9,894 nucleotides of DNA, taken from NCBI GenBank assembly GCA_945888895.1, contig CAMDAY010000065.1, forward strand, positions 1 to 9,894, in the 5' to 3' direction. Below the pieces are notes generated by a model. The model ran no database searches. It saw nothing but the letters and a program-made list of their open reading frames with translations, and had not been told where the DNA came from. Position numbers and translations under genes: made by a program. Origin of the DNA: Dehalococcoides mccartyi (lineage in GTDB: Bacteria; Chloroflexota; Dehalococcoidia; UBA2979). Shown in pieces: positions 1 to 9,894 of this stretch. How positions within the stretch are numbered: the stretch's first letter is position 1; each line of letters begins with the position of its first letter.

Positions 1-918
1 CGGCGCCGTCCGGCGAGCGCTGCCGCAGAGGACGCCGCGCCGACGGAAGAGCCCGCGCCCCGCACCCGCGCCCCTCGGGCGCCCCGTGCCGCTGCCGCCA
101 CCACGACCGACACCGAGGCGACGCCGCGCCGCACGCGTGCCCCGCGCACCCGCCGCACGACCTCGGTCGGCGACGACGAGGCGAACGCGGCGAACGAGCA
201 GCCGCGCGACTTGGTGGCGCCGGCCGAGATGCCGGACATGCCGGCCGCCCCGTCAGAGATCTCCATTGCGCCGCTCCCGCCGCTCCCCGCCGCCGAGCCG
301 ATCCCCGGCGACGCCTCGGGTCTCGCGGGCGAGGTCGGCCGGCTGCGCGCGCTCGTCGAGCAGCAGCGCACCGTTCTCGCAGAGTTGCGCGCCGGCATGC
401 TCACGCTGGGCACGCAGGTCGACCGCAGCGGCTACCGTCCGCGCCTCGGCATCTTCGTGGACGTGCCGAACCTCATGTACGGCGTCGAGGGCGGACGCCC
501 GGTCCACATGGGCCGCTTGCTCAACATGCTGCGCGAAGGCCGCCAGCTCGTCCGCGCGACGGCGTACTCGCCGATCTCGGACGACCCGCGCGAGCCGATC
601 GAGCACCAGAAGTTCGTCGCGCCGTTCGTGCCGTACGACTACCGCATCGTCACGAAATCGCTGAAGCGCTTCGCGGACGGTTCGATCAAGGGCAACTTCG
701 ACGTCGAGATGGCGATCGACATGGTGTCGATGGCCGGGCGCGTCGATGTGATCGCGATCGTCTCCGGCGACGCCGACTTCGCGCGCGCCGTCGAGGCCGT
801 GCAGAACCAGGGCGTCCGCGTGGAGGTCGTCGCGTTCGCCGGGAGCACCTCGCTCGAGATGAAGGCGCTCGCTGACCACTACCTCGAGCTCGGCCAGGTC
901 GTGGACCGCATCACCTAG
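1..918 (+). CDS. NYN/LabA-type (DUF88, PIN-like) putative nuclease with low-complexity N-terminal region; 5' partial
   Basis: The frame is open from the first base, so the true start lies left of the window; 305 residues are visible. Residues 1 to about 100 are low-complexity, rich in Ala, Pro, Arg and Thr, with repeated basic Arg-Thr-Arg/Arg-Ala-Pro units up to about residue 56 and a Pro-rich acidic linker after. Residues about 107-141 (LAGEVGRLRALVEQQ onward) look like a short coiled coil. The NYN domain spans about 148-303: FVDVPNL with Asp154 and Asn157, FDVEMAIDM with Asp234 and Asp240, and SGDADF with Asp257 and Asp259. These acidic residues are the metal-binding set of the PIN-like fold, so an RNase activity is expected from the family; the substrate is unknown. 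The basic N-terminus could bind nucleic acid (inference). A TTG at 211 gives a shorter frame, but coding character continues upstream. The gene ends with TAG, and an in-frame TAA follows at 943-945. Confidence 0.85.
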   Translation, partial: RRRPASAAAEDAAPTEEPAPRTRAPRAPRAAAATTTDTEATPRRTRAPRTRRTTSVGDDEANAANEQPRDLVAPAEMPDMPAAPSEISIAPLPPLPAAEPIPGDASGLAGEVGRLRALVEQQRTVLAELRAGMLTLGTQVDRSGYRPRLGIFVDVPNLMYGVEGGRPVHMGRLLNMLREGRQLVRATAYSPISDDPREPIEHQKFVAPFVPYDYRIVTKSLKRFADGSIKGNFDVEMAIDMVSMAGRVDVIAIVSGDADFARAVEAVQNQGVRVEVVAFAGSTSLEMKALADHYLELGQVVDRIT

Positions 919-944
919 CCGCTGCCGATTGTTCGCAGAGTGTA

Positions 945-971
945 AGAGGCCGCGTCGCAGACGCGGCCTCT
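945..971. terminator. Probable shared intrinsic terminator between convergent genes
   Basis: A perfect 11-bp inverted repeat (AGAGGCCGCGT at 945-955, ACGCGGCCTCT at 961-971) encloses a 5-base loop, CGCAG. On the plus strand it starts 26 bases after the NYN stop codon and is followed by a moderately T-rich tail (CTTGTTGG). On the minus strand it lies just after the stop of the small membrane gene and is followed by TTACACT, a weaker tail. The position between two convergent stop codons (918 and 981) and the strong GC stem support termination in both directions, better on the plus strand. It fills most of the only intergenic stretch of note (919-980). Confidence 0.82.
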
Positions 972-980
972 CTTGTTGGC

Positions 981-1304
981 CTAGAGCGTGCCGTTACGAG
1001 GCCTGGTTGGTGGCTCGTCGTCGCTCGTGTCGGGTGTGGGCGAGTCGGGTTCGTCGAACCACGCGGGACGCACCGGGTTGCCTCGGCGGGTGCGCCGGCC
1101 GCGATCGCTCGCACCGGACGCGCTGCCGCTGCCCGCCAGCGCATCGCCGCTGGTGATCGCGGCCAGGAATGCGCCACCACCCAGCCCTCCACCGACCGCA
1201 AACAGCCAGCCGATGTACCGCGGTTCTGTCTCGACGTAGGTCGCGGCGATCACGCCGCAGACTAGGCCGGTGATGACGAAAAGGTGATGCTTCCGCAGTC
1301 GCAT
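981..1304 (-). CDS. Small two-helix membrane protein, function unknown
   Basis: A 107-residue protein of unrecognised family. Residues 1-6 are basic (MRLRKH). Two hydrophobic segments follow, about 8-24 (LFVITGLVCGVIAATYV) and about 30-50, the second Gly-rich (GGGLGGGAF), joined by a short loop containing ETEPR. The C-terminal half, from about residue 52, is hydrophilic and low-complexity (Ser/Gly, then Arg, then Asp/Pro) and is probably disordered. The ATG at 1302-1304 is well supported: a GAGAGG ribosome-binding site sits 5 bases upstream. The gene starts 21 bases after the pyrK stop, so it is probably the last gene of the operon, ahead of the 945-971 hairpin. It ends in TAG. The two predicted helices and good ribosome-binding site argue for a real gene; nothing ties it to pyrimidine synthesis except position. 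Confidence 0.65.
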   Translation of the reverse strand: MRLRKHHLFVITGLVCGVIAATYVETEPRYIGWLFAVGGGLGGGAFLAAITSGDALAGSGSASGASDRGRRTRRGNPVRPAWFDEPDSPTPDTSDDEPPTRPRNGTL

Positions 1305-1309
1305 CGCAG

Positions 1310-1315
1310 CCTCTC
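1310..1315 (-). promoter_or_regulatory. Ribosome-binding site of the small membrane gene
   Basis: GAGAGG on the minus strand, 5 bases before the ATG at 1302-1304. It fixes the start and supports this short frame as coding. Confidence 0.65.
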
Positions 1316-1325
1316 GATCAGCCGG

Positions 1326-2102
1326 TCAGGCGTAGACGTCGCGGAGGTCGAACATCGGCCCGTCGTGGCAGACGAGCTTCACGCCGCCGCGAGCGGGGAA
1401 GACCGCGCAGGAGTAACAGATGCCCATGCCGCACGCCATGCGGCCCTCCCACAGCCCTTGCACGGGCTTGCGGAGCGCGGAGTCGCGCAGCACGCCGTGA
1501 AGTGCCTCGAACATCGGCTCGGGCCCGCAGGTGAACGCCTGGTCGCACCAGGACAGCAGGCGCGCGAACGGCGCGGTCACGCGGCCCTGCTCGCCGAGGC
1601 TGCCGTCCTCGGTCGTCACGACGAGCTCCACCGAGGGGTGCAGCAGTTCGGCGGGGAAGATCTGCGCGGCGGTGCGTCCGCCGAGGATCATGGTCACCTC
1701 GCGGCCCTGCGCGACGAGCTCGTCGGAGAGCCAGACGAGGGGCGCCGAACCGATGCCGCCGCCGACGAGCAGCATTCGCTCGACGCGCTCGCGCGGCTCG
1801 AAGCCCTTGCCCAGCGGCCCGACCATGCGCACCTCATCGCCCGCGCGGAGGCGCGAGAACCAGTCGGTGCCGCGGCCGACGACGTCAAAGAGCAGCGAGA
1901 ACTCCGCGCCTCGATCGGTGGTGCGCACGCGATGCACGGAGAGCGCACGGCCGAGCAGCGGATCCATGCCTGCACCGGCGTACGCCATCACGAATTGGCC
2001 GGGCCTGGCGTTGACCATGTCCGGCGGCGACTCGAACCACAGCAGATGCGTGTCGCCATACAGGCGCACGCTGTCCGTGACCTCGGCGTGGAATGACCTC
2101 AC
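1326..2102 (-). CDS. pyrK: Dihydroorotate dehydrogenase electron-transfer subunit (PyrK, 2Fe-2S/FAD)
   Basis: PyrK is the FAD and 2Fe-2S subunit of class 1B dihydroorotate dehydrogenase; it carries electrons from PyrD-bound FMN to NAD. The 258 residues match the usual length of about 250-260. The ferredoxin-reductase-like barrel holds the flavin motif GRALSVH at 51-57 (Arg-x-Leu-Ser type). The NAD-binding half holds LLVGGGIGSAPL at 111-122 and CGPEPM at 192-197. The C-terminal cluster motif has Cys224, Cys229, Cys232 and Cys245 (MACGMGICYSC, then VCHDG), the PyrK spacing C-x4-C-x2-C-x12-C. All four cysteines are present, so an active protein is expected. The GTG start overlaps the upstream HAD stop as GTGA (2099-2102) and has a strong GGAGGT site 5 bases upstream. 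No pyrD is adjacent in the window. A generic ferredoxin reductase is the alternative, but the cysteine motif and operon favour PyrK. Confidence 0.92.
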   Translation of the reverse strand: MRSFHAEVTDSVRLYGDTHLLWFESPPDMVNARPGQFVMAYAGAGMDPLLGRALSVHRVRTTDRGAEFSLLFDVVGRGTDWFSRLRAGDEVRMVGPLGKGFEPRERVERMLLVGGGIGSAPLVWLSDELVAQGREVTMILGGRTAAQIFPAELLHPSVELVVTTEDGSLGEQGRVTAPFARLLSWCDQAFTCGPEPMFEALHGVLRDSALRKPVQGLWEGRMACGMGICYSCAVFPARGGVKLVCHDGPMFDLRDVYA

Positions 2103-2782
2103 AGCGCACCTCCAGCCGGGGCAACCCCTGTTCCGAGTACCAGCGGCCCGACTTCCTCGAGTGTGTGGATGATGTGCGTCGCGCCCTCAGCGCGCAGGAA
2201 TGCGGCGTCGCGGTTGGTGTCGAGGGCGATCACGTAGCGGATCCCGGCGGCGCGTCCGCAGGCGGCGTCGAACTCGGTGTCACCGATGAACGCGGCGCGC
2301 TCCGGCGAGACATCGAGGATGCTCAGCGCATGCAGCGCGGCTAGCGGCGAGGGCTTCGCGGCGGCGTTCGGGGTGTCGCGGCCGACGACCACGCCGAAGT
2401 ACGCGCCCCAGCCCTCGATGTCAACGACCATTCGCGCGCCTTCCTCAACCTTGTTCGTGACGACGCCCAGCGCAATGCCGGCCGCCGAGAGGCGTTCGAG
2501 GAGCGCGGACGCACCGTCGTGTTCGGGCGTCTGCTGGATGTACCCGTGGTGGTAGAGCCGCAGGTACTCGTCATTGATCTGCACGGCTTCCTCGGACGAC
2601 GCCCCGAGGTTCCGCGCGAGCGCGTCCATCGGTGGGCCGATCAGCGGGATGAGCGTGGAGACTTCGATCTCGTGGCCGAAGGTGCGCAGTGCGGCGACCA
2701 TCGCTTCGGCGATCGTCTGGTGCGAGTCGACGAGCGTGCCGTCGAGGTCGAAGAGCACCGCGTCGACAGCGTACGCGCTCAC
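2099..2782 (-). CDS. HAD-superfamily phosphatase, phosphoglycolate phosphatase-like (second of a tandem pair)
   Basis: A 227-residue subclass I HAD hydrolase, likely a cytosolic phosphatase of a small phosphorylated metabolite. Motif I is FDLDGTLVDS with nucleophile Asp12 and acid/base Asp14. A helical cap occupies about 17-90. Motif II is VTNK with Thr109, motif III is Lys143 in AAKPSP, and motif IV is IGDTEFD with Asp168 and Asp172. All catalytic positions are present. The family includes Gph, PpaX and 5'-nucleotidase-like enzymes; sequence alone does not decide the substrate. The GTG start (2780-2782) overlaps the stop of the preceding HAD gene as GTGA, and its own stop overlaps the pyrK start in the same way, so translation is probably coupled. 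It resembles its upstream neighbour in the motifs and in the C-terminal RDAAFLRAEGATHI stretch, which suggests an old tandem duplication. Confidence 0.85.
   Translation of the reverse strand: MSAYAVDAVLFDLDGTLVDSHQTIAEAMVAALRTFGHEIEVSTLIPLIGPPMDALARNLGASSEEAVQINDEYLRLYHHGYIQQTPEHDGASALLERLSAAGIALGVVTNKVEEGARMVVDIEGWGAYFGVVVGRDTPNAAAKPSPLAALHALSILDVSPERAAFIGDTEFDAACGRAAGIRYVIALDTNRDAAFLRAEGATHIIHTLEEVGPLVLGTGVAPAGGAL
2108..2113 (-). promoter_or_regulatory. Strong ribosome-binding site of pyrK
   Basis: GGAGGT on the minus strand, 5 bases before the pyrK GTG at 2100-2102. It lies within the last codons of the upstream HAD gene and decides the GTG start. Confidence 0.75.
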
Positions 2783-3449
2783 GAGGCGCTGGCCTTGACG
2801 CCGAAGAGGAGCGGAAGCACCTCGTCGAGGGAGTCCACGATGTGCGTCGCGCCGTTCGCGCGGAGCGTCGCGGCGTCGCGCGTGCCGGTGAGGCCGATGA
2901 TCACCGGGATACCGGCGTCCCTCGCGCAGTTGGTGTCGGACTCGGTGTCGCCCACGAATGCCGCATGCTCGGGCGTGACGCCGAGGCGCCGGAGCGCCTC
3001 AAGGGCCATGTCGGGAGCAGGCTTCGCGTTGGGAACGCTGTCGGCGGAGACCGTGGCGCCGAAGCGCTGTTCCCAGCCGAACTGCCTGAGCTGGATCGCG
3101 GTTGAAGCCTCGGTCTTGTTGGTCACCATGGCGATCGGGATGCCGTGCTTCGCCATCGCGTCGAGGATCGCCTCTGCGCCGCGCATCGGTCGGACATCGG
3201 CACGTCGCGGCCCCGCGTGGACCCAGTACCGCTCGCGCATCCGCTCCGTGCGCTCAGGCGTGAGGGGCTCCCCGGTGAGTAGCTCGATCATCTCGGGCAA
3301 CGGCGGGCCGAAGACCGCGCGCACCTGCTCGACGGTGGTAATGAAGCCCTCGTCGCGCAGGGCGTCGATGATGCTCGCGGTGATCATCGGCTCGGAGTCG
3401 GCGAGCGTGCCGTCGCAGTCGAAGAGGACGGCTCCGATCGAGAGGGGCA

Positions 3450-3453
<4 letters not shown>
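2779..3453 (-). CDS. HAD-superfamily phosphatase, phosphoglycolate phosphatase-like (first of a tandem pair)
   Basis: A 224-residue subclass I HAD hydrolase. Motif I is FDCDGTLADS with Asp12 and Asp14, followed by a helical cap at about 18-90. Motif II is VTNK with Thr111, motif III is Lys144 in NAKPAPD, and motif IV is VGDTESD with Asp169 and Asp173. All catalytic residues are in place. Either of two adjacent starts is possible: GTG at 3451-3453, which forms a GTGA overlap with the carB stop, or ATG immediately after it at 3448-3450. The GTG is chosen because the same overlap recurs at three other junctions of the operon. The substrate is not known. Its place between carB and pyrK makes a nucleotide or sugar-phosphate intermediate a reasonable guess (inference). 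The C-terminus is closely similar to that of the next gene (RDAATLRANGATHI against RDAAFLRAEGATHI). Confidence 0.85.
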
Positions 3454-6737
<3,284 letters not shown>

Positions 6738-6751
6738 AACGGTCTCGGAAG

Positions 6752-7438
6752 TCAGTTGTGGTACCCCCCGCGGTGCGCATCGCCGAGCATGGGGACCTCG
6801 GCGACGATATCGATCGATTCATAGTGGTGCTCCGGCAGCGTCGAGACGCGCGCGAGCATGAGGTGCGTCGGCGTGACCGCGCCGAGGTCGACGTCGCGGT
6901 ACGCTTCGATGCTCTGAGCCACGCTGCCGTTGCTCGCGCTGCCGTCGAGGTACGCGAGGTCGATCGTCGCGGTGAACGTGTCGCCGGCGGGTGTCATCGC
7001 CAGATCATCGCGCAGCGCCTCGCGCGCCTTCATTGCACCGACTGCGGCCTGTTTGCGTGCGTCACGGAACAGACCCGCATCCTGCACGCCCAGCGTCACG
7101 CGACCGTCGTCGGTCAGCGCGATTCCGCCGAGGCGCACCGAACGCGTCTCCACGCGGCGCAGGCGCGGCGCGGCGCTGACGTAGTACGTCTCCACCTGCG
7201 ACCACATGATGTCCTCCGCACGGAGGAACCCCAGGTGCAGCCACGTCGCGTGCAGCCACTCGGTCGGAGGGACCTCGACGCCCGGGATGGAGCGCAGCGC
7301 CTCGAACAGCGGATCGAGGCGCGCGAAGGCGTCGGCGTGGTCGCGCCCGAATGGATGCAGGAACTCGACGGCGGCCTTCCAGCCGAACGACCGCTGCTCC
7401 CAGCGCGCCCAGTACCCCGTCTGCTGTGGCAGGGTCAT
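6752..7438 (-). CDS. 2H-phosphoesterase / 2'-5' RNA ligase-superfamily-like protein
   Basis: A 228-residue protein placed between carA and carB. The first 2H motif is visible at 63-66 (HATW, within WLHATWLHLGFL, with His63 and Thr65). The second is at 192-195 in THLMLARV: His192 is kept, but the usual Ser/Thr two residues later is Met194. The surrounding pattern, with Pro and Thr just before the His and Leu-Ala-Arg after, fits the actinobacterial-type 2'-5' RNA ligase family (known pattern PHVSLAR). Members act on 2'-5' or 2',3'-cyclic phosphate bonds in RNA or nucleotides; with one residue replaced, activity here is uncertain. The ATG at 7436-7438 starts 5 bases after the carA stop, following a GTGG-containing stretch. 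The protein has no signal peptide or membrane segment. A link to carbamoyl-phosphate synthesis is not known; this may be an inserted gene using the operon's transcription. Confidence 0.68.
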   Translation of the reverse strand: MTLPQQTGYWARWEQRSFGWKAAVEFLHPFGRDHADAFARLDPLFEALRSIPGVEVPPTEWLHATWLHLGFLRAEDIMWSQVETYYVSAAPRLRRVETRSVRLGGIALTDDGRVTLGVQDAGLFRDARKQAAVGAMKAREALRDDLAMTPAGDTFTATIDLAYLDGSASNGSVAQSIEAYRDVDLGAVTPTHLMLARVSTLPEHHYESIDIVAEVPMLGDAHRGGYHN

Positions 7439-7443
7439 CGCCA

Positions 7444-8583
7444 CTATCCACGCCTCGACGGCTCGCCCGCGCGCACGTTCGCGAGGAAGCGGTCGAACAG
7501 GAACTCGGTGTCGTTCGGGCCGGGCGACGCCTCCGAGTGGTACTGGATCGTGAACACCGGCTCCGTAGCGTGCGCGAGGCCCTCGACGGTGCCGTCGTTG
7601 ATGTGCAACTGACTGACGCGCGCGTCGGCGTCGAGGTGGTCGCCATCGACGGCGAAGCCGTGGTTCTGCGCCGTCATGTACACGCGTCCGGTGACCTCGT
7701 CGCGCACCGGGTGGTTCGCCCCGCGGTGGCCGAACTTCAGCTTGTACGTCGAGGCGCCGAAGACTCGCCCGATCACCTGGTGTCCGAGGCAGATGCCCAT
7801 GATCGGCGTCCTTCCAATCAACCCGCGGGTCGTGGAAAGCACATGATCCAACAGCATGGGATCGCCGGGACCCGGCGAGATCAGCACGCCGTCGGGCTTC
7901 ATCGACAGGATCGTCTCCGCGTCCGTCGTGTGAGGGACGGCGGTGATCGTGCAGCCGCGCTCGCGCAGCAGCCGCATGATGTTGCGCTTCACGCCGAGGT
8001 CGAGGACGACGACGTGCGGCGCGGGCGCGCCGTCCGGCGATCCGCCGAGCGGCGTTCCGAGGTCCTCGAAGTCGTATGCGGACTTCGTCGACACCTCGGT
8101 CACGTAGTCGAGGGCGGCGTAGTCCGGCTCGCTGTGTAGCCGCGCCAGCGCCTGCGCGGGTGTCTCGTCGCGTGTGATCGTCCCCATGACCACGCCGCGG
8201 GACCGCAGGTGTCGCGTGATCGCGCGCGTGTCCACCTCGGCGATGCCGGGGATGCCTCGACGTTCGAGGAACGCGGACAGCGTGTCGGTGGACTGCCAGT
8301 GCGAGGGCAGGTCGGTCATCTCTCGGACGACGAAGCCACGCACCTGCAGCTCGGCGCTCTCGTCGGAGAAGCCGTTCGTGCCGTAGTTGCCCTGCAGCGG
8401 GTAGGTCATCGTCAGGATCTGCCCGCGGTAGGACGGGTCGGTCAGCGCTTCCTGATATCCCATCATCGAGGTGTTGAAGACCACCTCGCCGGTGGTGTGT
8501 CCGGGCGCGCCGACGCCGACCCCCTCGAAGACGCGGCCATCGGCCAGCACGAGCCATGCAGGTGGGCGTGGAGGCATCGTCAC
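7444..8583 (-). CDS. carA: Carbamoyl-phosphate synthase small subunit (glutaminase)
   Basis: CarA hydrolyses glutamine and passes ammonia to CarB. Numbering from the ATG at 8575-8577 gives 377 residues, a typical length. The CarA-specific N-terminal domain is at about 5-150 (VLADGRVFEGVGVGA, GEVVFNTSMMGYQE, LTMTYPLQGNYG). The class I glutamine amidotransferase domain is at about 188-370: SPGPGDP at 234-240, nucleophile Cys263 in GICLGHQ, TAQNHGFAV at 302-310, and the rest of the triad as His347 and Glu349 in QYHSEASPGP. The protein looks fully active. A GTG two codons upstream (8581-8583) forms a GTGA overlap with the pyrC stop and is used here for the boundary, because that arrangement recurs through the operon; the ATG is an equally good start. 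It ends in TAG; read beyond that, the frame meets TGA two codons later (7435-7437), overlapping the ATG of the next gene as ATGA. Confidence 0.97.
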   Translation of the reverse strand: MTMPPRPPAWLVLADGRVFEGVGVGAPGHTTGEVVFNTSMMGYQEALTDPSYRGQILTMTYPLQGNYGTNGFSDESAELQVRGFVVREMTDLPSHWQSTDTLSAFLERRGIPGIAEVDTRAITRHLRSRGVVMGTITRDETPAQALARLHSEPDYAALDYVTEVSTKSAYDFEDLGTPLGGSPDGAPAPHVVVLDLGVKRNIMRLLRERGCTITAVPHTTDAETILSMKPDGVLISPGPGDPMLLDHVLSTTRGLIGRTPIMGICLGHQVIGRVFGASTYKLKFGHRGANHPVRDEVTGRVYMTAQNHGFAVDGDHLDADARVSQLHINDGTVEGLAHATEPVFTIQYHSEASPGPNDTEFLFDRFLANVRAGEPSRRG

Positions 8584-9894
8584 AGGGCGACTACCCGATC
8601 CGTTTCGTGCACGAGGCGTCCGCCGAAGATCGTGGCTACGACCCGTCCGCGCAACTGACGGCCGCCGAGGGGCGTGTTGTGGCCCTTCGAGGCGAACGTG
8701 CTCGGGTCGACGGTCCAGTACGCGTTCGGGTCGAGCAGCACCACGTCGCCCAGCGCACCGGGCGCCAGCGTCCCGATGCCCTCGAGGCCGGCGCGGGTGT
8801 CGAGGCCCCAAGCGCGCACGGGGCCGATCGTGAGGCGCTCGATGAGCGTCGGCAGGCTGATCGCGCCGTCGTGGACGAGTTTCATGCACAGCCCGAAGGA
8901 GGTCTCGAGCATCGTCAGGCCGGGAGAGGCGAGGTCGAATTCGATCTCCTTGTCGCTGGTCGAGTGCGGGGCGTGGTCGGTCGCGATACAGTCGATCACC
9001 CCGTCGCGCAAGGCGATCGCGAGCGCGGCGAGGTCGGACTCCTCGCGGAGCGGGGGGTTCACTTTCGCGTTCGTGATGTACTTCGCACTCCTGTAGTCCG
9101 CGCCGAACGCGACCTCCTCGTGCGTCAGGGTGAGGTGGTGCGGTGTGACCTCGGCGGTGACGCGCGCGCCGCGGGCGCGGGCGGCGGCGATGAGGGCGAC
9201 CGAGCCGGCGGTGGAGACGTGGCAGATGTGCAGGTGCGCACCGGCCAGCTCCGCCAGCGCGATGTCACGAGCGACGAAGGTCTCCTCCGCGCTCGCCGGG
9301 CGGCCACGGAGGCCGAGGCGCGTCGCGACCCAACCCTCATGCATGTGCCCGCCGGCGACGAGCGACGGGTCCTCGCAGTGCTGTGCGATCGGCAGGCCAA
9401 AGCGCGTGGAGTATTCCAGAGCGTGGCGCATCAGGCTCGGGTCGGCGACCGCGTCGCCGTCGTCGGACAGCGCGACGACGCCCGCCGCGGCGAGCTCCCC
9501 CGCGGGGGAGAGCTCCTTACCGGCGCGTCCGCGGGTGATCGTGCCGATCGGAAGCACGCGCACGATCGCGCTGAGTTCCGCCTCGCGCAGCACAGACTCG
9601 ACGGCGGCCTTGCTGTCGAGGGGCGGCGAGGTGTTCGGCATCGCGCAGACGGTGGTGTAGCCGCCGCGCGCCGCCGCGAGCGTGCCAGTGGCGATCGTCT
9701 CCTTGTGCTCCTGGCCCGGCTCCCGTAGATGCGTATGCAGGTCGACGAAGCCCGGCGTCACGATCAGCCCGGTGGCGTCGATGCGTTCCGCCTCGACGAC
9801 CATGTCGCCCTCGTTCGGGCCGACGCGCGCGATGCGGCCATCGACGATCACGACGTCCGCGATGCCGTCGCGGCCGAGCGCGGGGTCGATGACC
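8580..9894 (-). CDS. pyrC: Dihydroorotase, type I (zinc amidohydrolase); 5' partial
   Basis: PyrC catalyses the reversible cyclisation of N-carbamoyl-L-aspartate to dihydroorotate in the cytosol. The frame runs off the right edge; 437 residues are visible, beginning VIDPALGRDGIADVVIVDGR, so only about 10 N-terminal residues should be missing. Numbered from the codon at 9891-9893, metal ligands are His53 and His55 in DLHTHLREPG, Asp144 or Asp145 in ALSDDG, His172 in IAQHCED, His225 in HICHVSTAGS, and catalytic Asp306 in ATDHAPHS. The substrate-binding NPPLRE is near 279-284. This is the full type I set (B. subtilis/Aquifex class), so an active enzyme is expected. Other cyclic amidohydrolases (allantoinase, dihydropyrimidinase) are relatives, but the motifs and the carA neighbour point to PyrC. 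The stop overlaps the carA GTG. No promoter is visible, so the operon starts further upstream, possibly at pyrB (inference). Confidence 0.96.
   Translation of the reverse strand, partial: VIDPALGRDGIADVVIVDGRIARVGPNEGDMVVEAERIDATGLIVTPGFVDLHTHLREPGQEHKETIATGTLAAARGGYTTVCAMPNTSPPLDSKAAVESVLREAELSAIVRVLPIGTITRGRAGKELSPAGELAAAGVVALSDDGDAVADPSLMRHALEYSTRFGLPIAQHCEDPSLVAGGHMHEGWVATRLGLRGRPASAEETFVARDIALAELAGAHLHICHVSTAGSVALIAAARARGARVTAEVTPHHLTLTHEEVAFGADYRSAKYITNAKVNPPLREESDLAALAIALRDGVIDCIATDHAPHSTSDKEIEFDLASPGLTMLETSFGLCMKLVHDGAISLPTLIERLTIGPVRAWGLDTRAGLEGIGTLAPGALGDVVLLDPNAYWTVDPSTFASKGHNTPLGGRQLRGRVVATIFGGRLVHETDRVVAL

Noticed and set aside
211..918. Starting the NYN gene at the TTG at 211.
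   Set aside because: The frame is open to the window edge with consistent composition, so an upstream start outside the window is more likely.
6752..8557. A 601-codon frame that could be read as a long fusion protein ending in the 2H domain.
   Set aside because: Only the last 228 codons look like protein; the upstream part is an Arg-rich shadow of carA in another frame, and the ATG at 7436-7438 is a natural start.
9495..9510. Perfect 16-base palindrome CTCCCCCGCGGGGGAG.
   Set aside because: It lies inside pyrC, encodes ordinary residues (LSPAGE), has no T-run after it, and is easily produced in GC-rich coding sequence.

Overview
The window is GC-rich bacterial chromosome, almost fully coding. 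It holds most of a de novo pyrimidine biosynthesis operon on the minus strand, meeting one plus-strand gene head-on near the left end. The CarB sequence is of the Bacillus/Chloroflexota type (VMRDANDTCIIICNMEN, KIPRWPFDKF and VKAPVFSMAKL stretches). With the high GC and the gene content this makes a Chloroflexota (Dehalococcoidia-like) or similar uncultured lineage plausible, but that is recall of family sequences, not a search, and confidence is low.

Layout in the direction of transcription, right to left. pyrC (dihydroorotase, its first few codons lie beyond the right edge) is followed by carA (carbamoyl-phosphate synthase small subunit), a 228-residue 2H-phosphoesterase/2'-5' RNA ligase-like gene, carB (large subunit), two tandem HAD phosphatases that resemble each other, pyrK (iron-sulfur/FAD electron-transfer subunit of dihydroorotate dehydrogenase) and a small two-helix membrane protein. 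The genes are packed tightly. Four junctions are GTGA start/stop overlaps and no gap exceeds about 20 bases, so they are probably one transcript whose promoter lies outside the window. From the left edge, on the plus strand, runs a gene for a NYN/LabA-type (PIN-like) putative nuclease with a long Ala/Pro/Arg-rich N-terminal region. The two units converge on a perfect 11-bp hairpin at 945-971, probably a shared terminator.

CarA and CarB make carbamoyl phosphate from glutamine, bicarbonate and ATP. PyrC closes carbamoyl-aspartate to dihydroorotate. PyrK passes electrons from dihydroorotate oxidation to NAD. pyrB, pyrD, pyrE, pyrF and pyrR are not in the window. The HAD, 2H and membrane proteins have no established role in the pathway; their place in the operon is the only link.

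The most notable observation is a single in-frame amber codon (TAG, 6198-6200) in carB. It sits exactly where the ATP-grasp loop normally has Tyr or Phe, and the rest of the 1095-codon frame is intact. The matching position in CarB's second, internally duplicated half is Tyr encoded by TAC, so one base change explains the stop. A fresh nonsense mutation, a sequencing error and amber suppression are the options. Two of the three genes that end in TAG have a different in-frame stop within nine codons, which makes suppression worth testing but does not prove it.
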